Shown here: piece by piece, positions 7,589 through 11,407 of the stretch | Position numbering within the stretch: the first letter of the stretch is position 1 | How the letters are laid out: the number at the start of each line of letters is the position of its first letter | Assembly: GCA_964414925.1 (NCBI GenBank) | Contig: CAYPXV010000046.1 | Coordinates: forward strand, 1 to 11,407 | Origin: PeH17 sp964414925 | GTDB lineage: Bacteria; Bacillota; Clostridia; Christensenellales; CAG-138 | DNA length: 11,407 bases | Direction of reading: 5' to 3' | Notes under the pieces: model-generated | Database searches by the model: none | What the model saw: the letters and a program-made list of their open reading frames with translations, nothing else | What the model was told of the DNA's origin: nothing | Made by a program: the position numbers and the translations under genes

Positions 7589-9349
7589 ATGAAAAAAAAC
7601 AAGATGTTTTCTTCCTTAAATGATGTATTTAAGTACATGAACAAAAGCATTTATGCCGTCATATGTGCGCTTATTTTGGCGGCGGCAAGTGCTGTTTTAA
7701 CAATAATCGGTCCGAATAAAATCGGAGAAATGACGACGCTGATGGAGCAGGGATTAACAGGAGAGATAGACCTTGGGGCGATAGCACAGCTTGGAATAAC
7801 TCTTGCGGCAATCTACCTGGCAAGTTCCGTTTTCCAGTACATTGTGCATTACATCATGGCAACGGTAACATTAAACACATCTAAAAAGATGCGCGGAGAA
7901 CTGTCGGAAAAGATAAACTTAGTGCCGATGAGTTATTTCAACAAAGCCACACAGGGCGATGTACTCAGCAGAATAACCAATGATGTATTCACTCTGCAAC
8001 AGGGACTTACCAACAGTTTACCTAATATGATAAGTGCGATTGCACAGATTGTGGGTTGTCTGATAATGATGTTTTTAACTCAGTGGCAGCTTGCGATATG
8101 TGTAATCGGCGTAACGCTGATAGGCATGATGTTACTTTTACCGATTATGACTCATTCGCAGAAATATTTCAAGGCGAAGCAGGATAATATCGGAGAGATG
8201 AACGGGTATATCGAGGAGATGTATTCGGGGCATCAGGTTGTACGTATTTCAAGAGCCGAAGAAAAGACAAAAAAGAAGTTTTCCGATATAAACGCTAAGG
8301 TTTACAATGCGGACTGGAGATCTCAATTTCTGTCGGGCGTAATGCAACCTCTTATGAACGTAATAGGCAATTTAGGTTATGTGGTAGTATGCGTTGTCGG
8401 TGCGGCATTGGCACTTGACGGTAGGATAAAATTCGGGGTAATTATTTCATTCATACTTTATGTACGTTTATTCACATCGCCGTTGACGCAGATAGCGCAA
8501 AGCATGACGAACATGCAAACGGCATCCGCATCGGCAGACAGAGTATTTGATTTTCTGAACGCAGAAGAAATGAGCAACGAAGAAAACAAAACGAAAGTTC
8601 TCGATACAATAAACGGAGCTGTTGAATTTAAAAACGTACATTTCAGTTATCCCGACAATCCGGACAAGATAATTATCAATAACTTCTCGGCTACTGTAAA
8701 ACCGGGACAGAAGGTTGCGATAGTAGGTCCGACGGGAGCGGGTAAAACGACCATGGTCAATCTGCTTATGCGATTCTTTGAAATCAACAGCGGTTCAATA
8801 AGCATAGACGGAGTACCTATTTCCGAGTTGAAGCGTGAAAACATACACGACCTGTTCAGCATGGTTTTGCAGGATACATGGCTTTTCGAAGGAACGGTTC
8901 GTGAAAACCTGGTTTACAATATGAGCGGAATCGATGACGAAGCACTTGAACGAGTATGCAGAGCGTGCGGAATTTATCGTTTTATTCATTCCCTGCCCAA
9001 CGGTTTTGACACTGTTTTAAGTGAAAGTACGACAATATCATCGGGTCAAAAACAGTTGATAACCATTGCACGTGCCATGCTTCAAAATGCGCCCATGCTG
9101 ATACTTGACGAAGCGACTTCCTCTGTTGACACAAGAACGGAAGCGATAATTCAAAAAGCAATGGATGAATTAACCAAAAACAGAACGAGTTTTGTCATAG
9201 CACACCGACTGTCAACGATACGAAATGCCGATCTGATTTTGGTAATGAGGGACGGAGATATCGTTGAGAGCGGAACTCACGATGAGCTTATGCGCCAAAA
9301 CGGATTCTACAGTAATCTTTACAACAGTCAATTTGAAAAGAGCGCATAA
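7589..9349 (+). CDS. ABC exporter half-transporter, catalytic subunit of a heterodimer
   Basis: A 586-aa half-transporter with an N-terminal six-helix membrane domain (about residues 1-325) and a C-terminal ATPase. Walker A is GPTGAGKT (380-387), Walker B ILDEA has the catalytic Glu508, and the switch loop has His539 (IAHR). Its signature is ISSGQ (483-487) instead of LSGGQ. The normal Walker B and His of this chain pair with the normal SGGQ of the upstream protein to form the working ATP site; its weak signature faces the degenerate site of the upstream protein. GGAGG at 7577-7581 lies 7 nt before the ATG. It is the last gene of the operon, ending just before a strong terminator. The two halves are paralogous but diverged, as expected for an obligate heterodimer. 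The substrate is unknown; multidrug-type export is the best inference from the marR neighbour. Confidence 0.95.
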   Translation: MKKNKMFSSLNDVFKYMNKSIYAVICALILAAASAVLTIIGPNKIGEMTTLMEQGLTGEIDLGAIAQLGITLAAIYLASSVFQYIVHYIMATVTLNTSKKMRGELSEKINLVPMSYFNKATQGDVLSRITNDVFTLQQGLTNSLPNMISAIAQIVGCLIMMFLTQWQLAICVIGVTLIGMMLLLPIMTHSQKYFKAKQDNIGEMNGYIEEMYSGHQVVRISRAEEKTKKKFSDINAKVYNADWRSQFLSGVMQPLMNVIGNLGYVVVCVVGAALALDGRIKFGVIISFILYVRLFTSPLTQIAQSMTNMQTASASADRVFDFLNAEEMSNEENKTKVLDTINGAVEFKNVHFSYPDNPDKIIINNFSATVKPGQKVAIVGPTGAGKTTMVNLLMRFFEINSGSISIDGVPISELKRENIHDLFSMVLQDTWLFEGTVRENLVYNMSGIDDEALERVCRACGIYRFIHSLPNGFDTVLSESTTISSGQKQLITIARAMLQNAPMLILDEATSSVDTRTEAIIQKAMDELTKNRTSFVIAHRLSTIRNADLILVMRDGDIVESGTHDELMRQNGFYSNLYNSQFEKSA

Positions 9350-9358
9350 AGCAAGGCA

Positions 9359-9415
9359 CAAAAAAGCAGTCGCTGCATTACGGTTTAAAGCAATGCAACG
9401 ACTGTCTTTTTCTTT
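9359..9415. terminator. Bidirectional terminator between converging ABC and lipoprotein genes
   Basis: A long stem pairs CAGTCG, a bulged C and TGCATT (9367-9379) with AATGCA, A and CGACTG (9392-9404), with one internal C-A mismatch. T-rich sequence follows on the plus strand (9405-9415). On the minus strand the run of A before the stem becomes a run of T, so it can also stop the lipoprotein transcript ending at 9420. Confidence 0.88.
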
Positions 9416-9419
9416 AGTC

Positions 9420-10427
9420 CTAATTCTTCTCAAACCTTGCGGTATAGGTTGCAATGTCATTGAAGTCCTCAAACTGATTCCATTCGGTAAGCATGAATTT
9501 TTCATTCTCGGATATCAAGCGTCCTCCTTCATCATACCAACCGACAAAGTGACTGCCCACATTAGCAACTGCTTCTATATACACATTGGTATTTCCCTCA
9601 CATGGCATCATCTGAACGGACACCAGTCCATCACCGTCTGCGATTACAGTTATATCAAAATCTCGGTGTATTTCGGGGTATCTATTAATTAGTCTGAATT
9701 CTTTTGCACATGGACGACAATCACATTCGTAGCAACGTCCATCAATGTAAACTTTGTCAAAGGCTTTAATCCATCTCTCCGAGATTTCATAGTTGGCTAT
9801 GTAAATATATCTAAGATTTTCGCATCCCGTTATTCTAAGTTCATCAGCGGAAAGCCTATATAATTTCAATCTCTCTAAAAAATTAAACCCGTCAAGCAGC
9901 AATGTTCCGCCGAAATTGAGTATTTTTTCCCCCCATAAGAAAGATGAATCAATTTTTTCAACATAACCATTGTAATCTCGATGCCCGTTATCACCACGAA
10001 TCCAAAACAAAAACTCATCATCCTCTTCACCGCCATATTGGTCATCATCGTGAAGATCTTCCACATACGCTTCATGTTCTGCTTCATTGTGTACATGCCA
10101 TGTATAAGGATTATCCGAGTTATAGTTTTTAAATAAAAGCTCGCCGTTTGTCTTACCCTCAACCTTACTCGGAGTATCAAAGAAAGTACTGAGCAATTCA
10201 ACATCATGGGTTGCTTCCGCAGGCGGTGTTGGGCAGGGCGTCGAAAAAGACGGTGCTAAGGTTATCGGCACTATTGTTGCTTTTTCCGTTGGATCTGCAT
10301 AAATGTCAGCTGACGGCTCTGACGTCTGGTTTTCACCGGTCTCTGTGCAAGCAGAGAACATAACAAATATCGTGCAGAGGGTAACTGCCAAACAAAGCAA
10401 AACTTTTAAGTTAATGTTTTTCTTCAT
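9420..10427 (-). CDS. Predicted surface lipoprotein with LRR-like and InlB B-repeat-like segments (copy 1)
   Basis: I do not recognise a function. With the ATG at 10427 the protein is 335 aa: a short Lys-rich start, a hydrophobic signal segment and a lipobox ending FSAC, so Cys27 would be lipidated and the protein held on the outer face of the membrane. A Thr/Pro/Ala linker (about 30-70) follows, then an acidic stretch rich in Asp, Glu and His, and a leucine-rich-repeat-like section (about 160-225, including LRITGCENLRYIYIA). The conserved CYECDCRPC block (232-240, CxxCxCxxC) comes next, and the end (about 265-335, SHFVGWYDEGG...YTARFE) resembles the divergent InlB B-repeat found in many Firmicute surface proteins. 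AGGAG at 10436-10440 is 8 nt before this ATG but only 2 nt before a possible TTG at 10433, so the ATG is preferred. The gene lies 27 nt downstream of its paralogue, probably in one transcript. Roles in adhesion or metal binding are only guesses. Confidence 0.85.
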   Translation of the reverse strand: MKKNINLKVLLCLAVTLCTIFVMFSACTETGENQTSEPSADIYADPTEKATIVPITLAPSFSTPCPTPPAEATHDVELLSTFFDTPSKVEGKTNGELLFKNYNSDNPYTWHVHNEAEHEAYVEDLHDDDQYGGEEDDEFLFWIRGDNGHRDYNGYVEKIDSSFLWGEKILNFGGTLLLDGFNFLERLKLYRLSADELRITGCENLRYIYIANYEISERWIKAFDKVYIDGRCYECDCRPCAKEFRLINRYPEIHRDFDITVIADGDGLVSVQMMPCEGNTNVYIEAVANVGSHFVGWYDEGGRLISENEKFMLTEWNQFEDFNDIATYTARFEKN

Positions 10428-10435
10428 TTTCAATT

Positions 10436-10440
10436 CTCCT
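10436..10440 (-). promoter_or_regulatory. Ribosome binding site that decides the start of lipoprotein copy 1
   Basis: AGGAG on the minus strand in the 27-nt gap between the two lipoprotein genes, 8 nt before ATG (10427) and 2 nt before a TTG (10433). The spacing supports the ATG. Confidence 0.75.
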
Positions 10441-10454
10441 TTTGTTGTTCGGAA

Positions 10455-11407
10455 TTAATCTTTCTCGAACCTTGCGGTATAAGTTGCTGTAATATTGCAT
10501 GGAACAAAATAATCCCAGTCAGTAAACATATAACTTGCATCTTCGGACATCAGATTTCCTTCTTCATCATACCAGCCGACAAAGTGACTACCTTCGGCTG
10601 CTACTGCATTTATAAATACGTTTGGATAGTGTGTATCATACTCAAGACTTACAGAAACCAACCCGTCTCCGTCTACCAGAGCGGTTATATCAAAATCACG
10701 ACCGATTTCGGGATCTCGATTAATCAACCTAAATTCTTTTGCGCATGGGCGACAATCACATTCGTAGCAACATGCATCAATGTAAACTTTGTCAAAGGCT
10801 TTAATCCATTCCCCCAAGATTTCATAGTTAGCTATGTAAATGTATCTAAGGTCTTCACATCCGGTCACTCTCAACTCATCAGCAGAAAGCTTATATAATT
10901 TCAAATTCTTTAAAAAATCAAACCCATCGACCAGCAATGTTCCGCCGAAGTTAAGTATTCTTTTTTCATCCCATAAGAAAGTAGATCTGATTTCTTCAAC
11001 ATAACCACTGTATTCTCGTTGGTTATTGCTATGCCAGAGTATAAATTCATCATCATAGTCAAAACCATATTTTTCATTGTTATGTAGATTTTCCACATAT
11101 GTCCTATGCTCTGTTTCATTGTATACATACCAAGAATAAGGATTGCCGGACTCATAGTATTCAAACAAAAGCTGACCGTTCGTTTTACCCTCAACTTTAC
11201 TCGGTGTGTCGAAGAACGTATTGAGTATTTCAACATCATGGGTTATTTCAGCCGGTGGGGTTGGCATAAGAGTAGGTGATATAGTTATCGGGACTATTGT
11301 TGCCTTTTCCGTTGGATATGCATAAGCATCCGCTGACGGCTCTGCTGTTGGATTTCCACCGGTCTCTGTGCAAGCAGAGAACATAACAAATATCGTGCAG
11401 AGGGTAA
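10455..11407 (-). CDS. Predicted surface lipoprotein, tandem paralogue (copy 2), 5' end outside window
   Basis: This gene is a close relative of its neighbour and is transcribed ahead of it. The open frame does not begin at the ATG at 11384: that codon matches the Met inside the signal segment of copy 1, and seven more codons (TLCTIFV) are visible upstream before the window ends. From that Met onward it has 309 residues against 313 in copy 1, mostly because the linker is shorter. It keeps the FSAC lipobox, Thr/Pro linker, acidic middle, LRR-like section (LRVTGCEDLRYIYIA), CxxCxCxxC block (preceded by an extra Cys, CCYECDC) and the final SHFVGWYDEEG...YTARFE segment. Divergence is concentrated in the linker, the acidic part and the C-terminal module; the Cys block and the sequence around it are almost unchanged. 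Function is unknown. Its promoter and true start lie beyond the window. Confidence 0.83.
   Translation of the reverse strand, partial: TLCTIFVMFSACTETGGNPTAEPSADAYAYPTEKATIVPITISPTLMPTPPAEITHDVEILNTFFDTPSKVEGKTNGQLLFEYYESGNPYSWYVYNETEHRTYVENLHNNEKYGFDYDDEFILWHSNNQREYSGYVEEIRSTFLWDEKRILNFGGTLLVDGFDFLKNLKLYKLSADELRVTGCEDLRYIYIANYEILGEWIKAFDKVYIDACCYECDCRPCAKEFRLINRDPEIGRDFDITALVDGDGLVSVSLEYDTHYPNVFINAVAAEGSHFVGWYDEEGNLMSEDASYMFTDWDYFVPCNITATYTARFEKD

Larger units (their letters stand above)
9420..11407 (-). repeat. Tandem direct repeat of a lipoprotein gene (unit about 1.03 kb)
   Basis: Two in-frame copies lie head to tail. The sequence at 10334-10384 is identical to that at 11357-11407 (51 bases, offset 1023), covering the lipobox and part of the signal peptide. 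A second long identical run covers the codons around FDKVYID, just before the Cys block in the protein. Stop-to-stop distance is 1035. Further copies could lie beyond the window. Confidence 0.9.

Noticed and set aside
9264..9692. 142-aa plus-strand open frame crossing the end of the exporter gene
   Set aside because: It runs through the bidirectional terminator and overlaps the ends of two supported genes on both sides.
10428..10433. TTG start for lipoprotein copy 1
   Set aside because: Only 2 nt from AGGAG; the ATG 6 nt later has normal 8-nt spacing.
11382..11384. ATG as the start of lipoprotein copy 2
   Set aside because: It aligns with a Met inside the signal peptide of copy 1 and upstream codons are identical, so the true start is outside the window.
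1..11407. CRISPR arrays, insertion sequences, phage genes, tRNA or rRNA genes
   Set aside because: No regularly spaced short repeats, transposase or integrase motifs, or tRNA/rRNA signatures were seen on either strand.

Overview
The window looks like chromosomal DNA of a low-to-moderate GC Firmicute, most likely a member of the Clostridia. The reasons are a complete T-box tRNA-sensing leader in front of valS, strong GGAGG-type ribosome binding sites, an EF-G paralogue of the type common in Clostridia, and a MarR plus heterodimeric ABC exporter operon. I see no insertion sequence, phage gene, CRISPR array, tRNA or rRNA. The species cannot be named from this sequence.

Left part (1-5220, minus strand): two translation genes. 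A valS gene (2263-4923) is driven by its own promoter (5191-5219) and a roughly 250-nt T-box leader whose specifier is the valine codon GUC. A strong terminator (2199-2248) follows it. An EF-G-like GTPase gene (1-2007, C-terminus cut by the window edge) has its own promoter (2095-2123). It is a divergent paralogue: the switch II histidine is Phe and the G4 NKxD motif is NQMD.

Middle (5295-9415, plus strand): an operon divergent from valS with a clear promoter, an imperfect inverted repeat over the predicted transcription start, a MarR-family regulator, and two ABC half-transporters with near-zero or short gaps. The half-transporters form a textbook asymmetric heterodimer: every degenerate catalytic residue (Walker B Asp and switch-loop Gln in the first protein, SSGQ signature in the second) falls in the same composite ATP site. 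MarR probably controls the exporter in response to a ligand that the exporter may remove. The operon ends at a bidirectional terminator shared with the convergent lipoprotein genes.

Right part (9420-11407, minus strand): two tandem, closely related genes for secreted lipoproteins, the upstream one cut at its 5' end by the window. Each has a lipoprotein signal, a Thr/Pro-rich linker, a leucine-rich-repeat-like middle, a very conserved CxxCxCxxC block and a C-terminal segment resembling the divergent InlB B-repeat. No function can be assigned. This is the least explained part of the window, and the near-identical signal-peptide DNA points to recent duplication or gene conversion.
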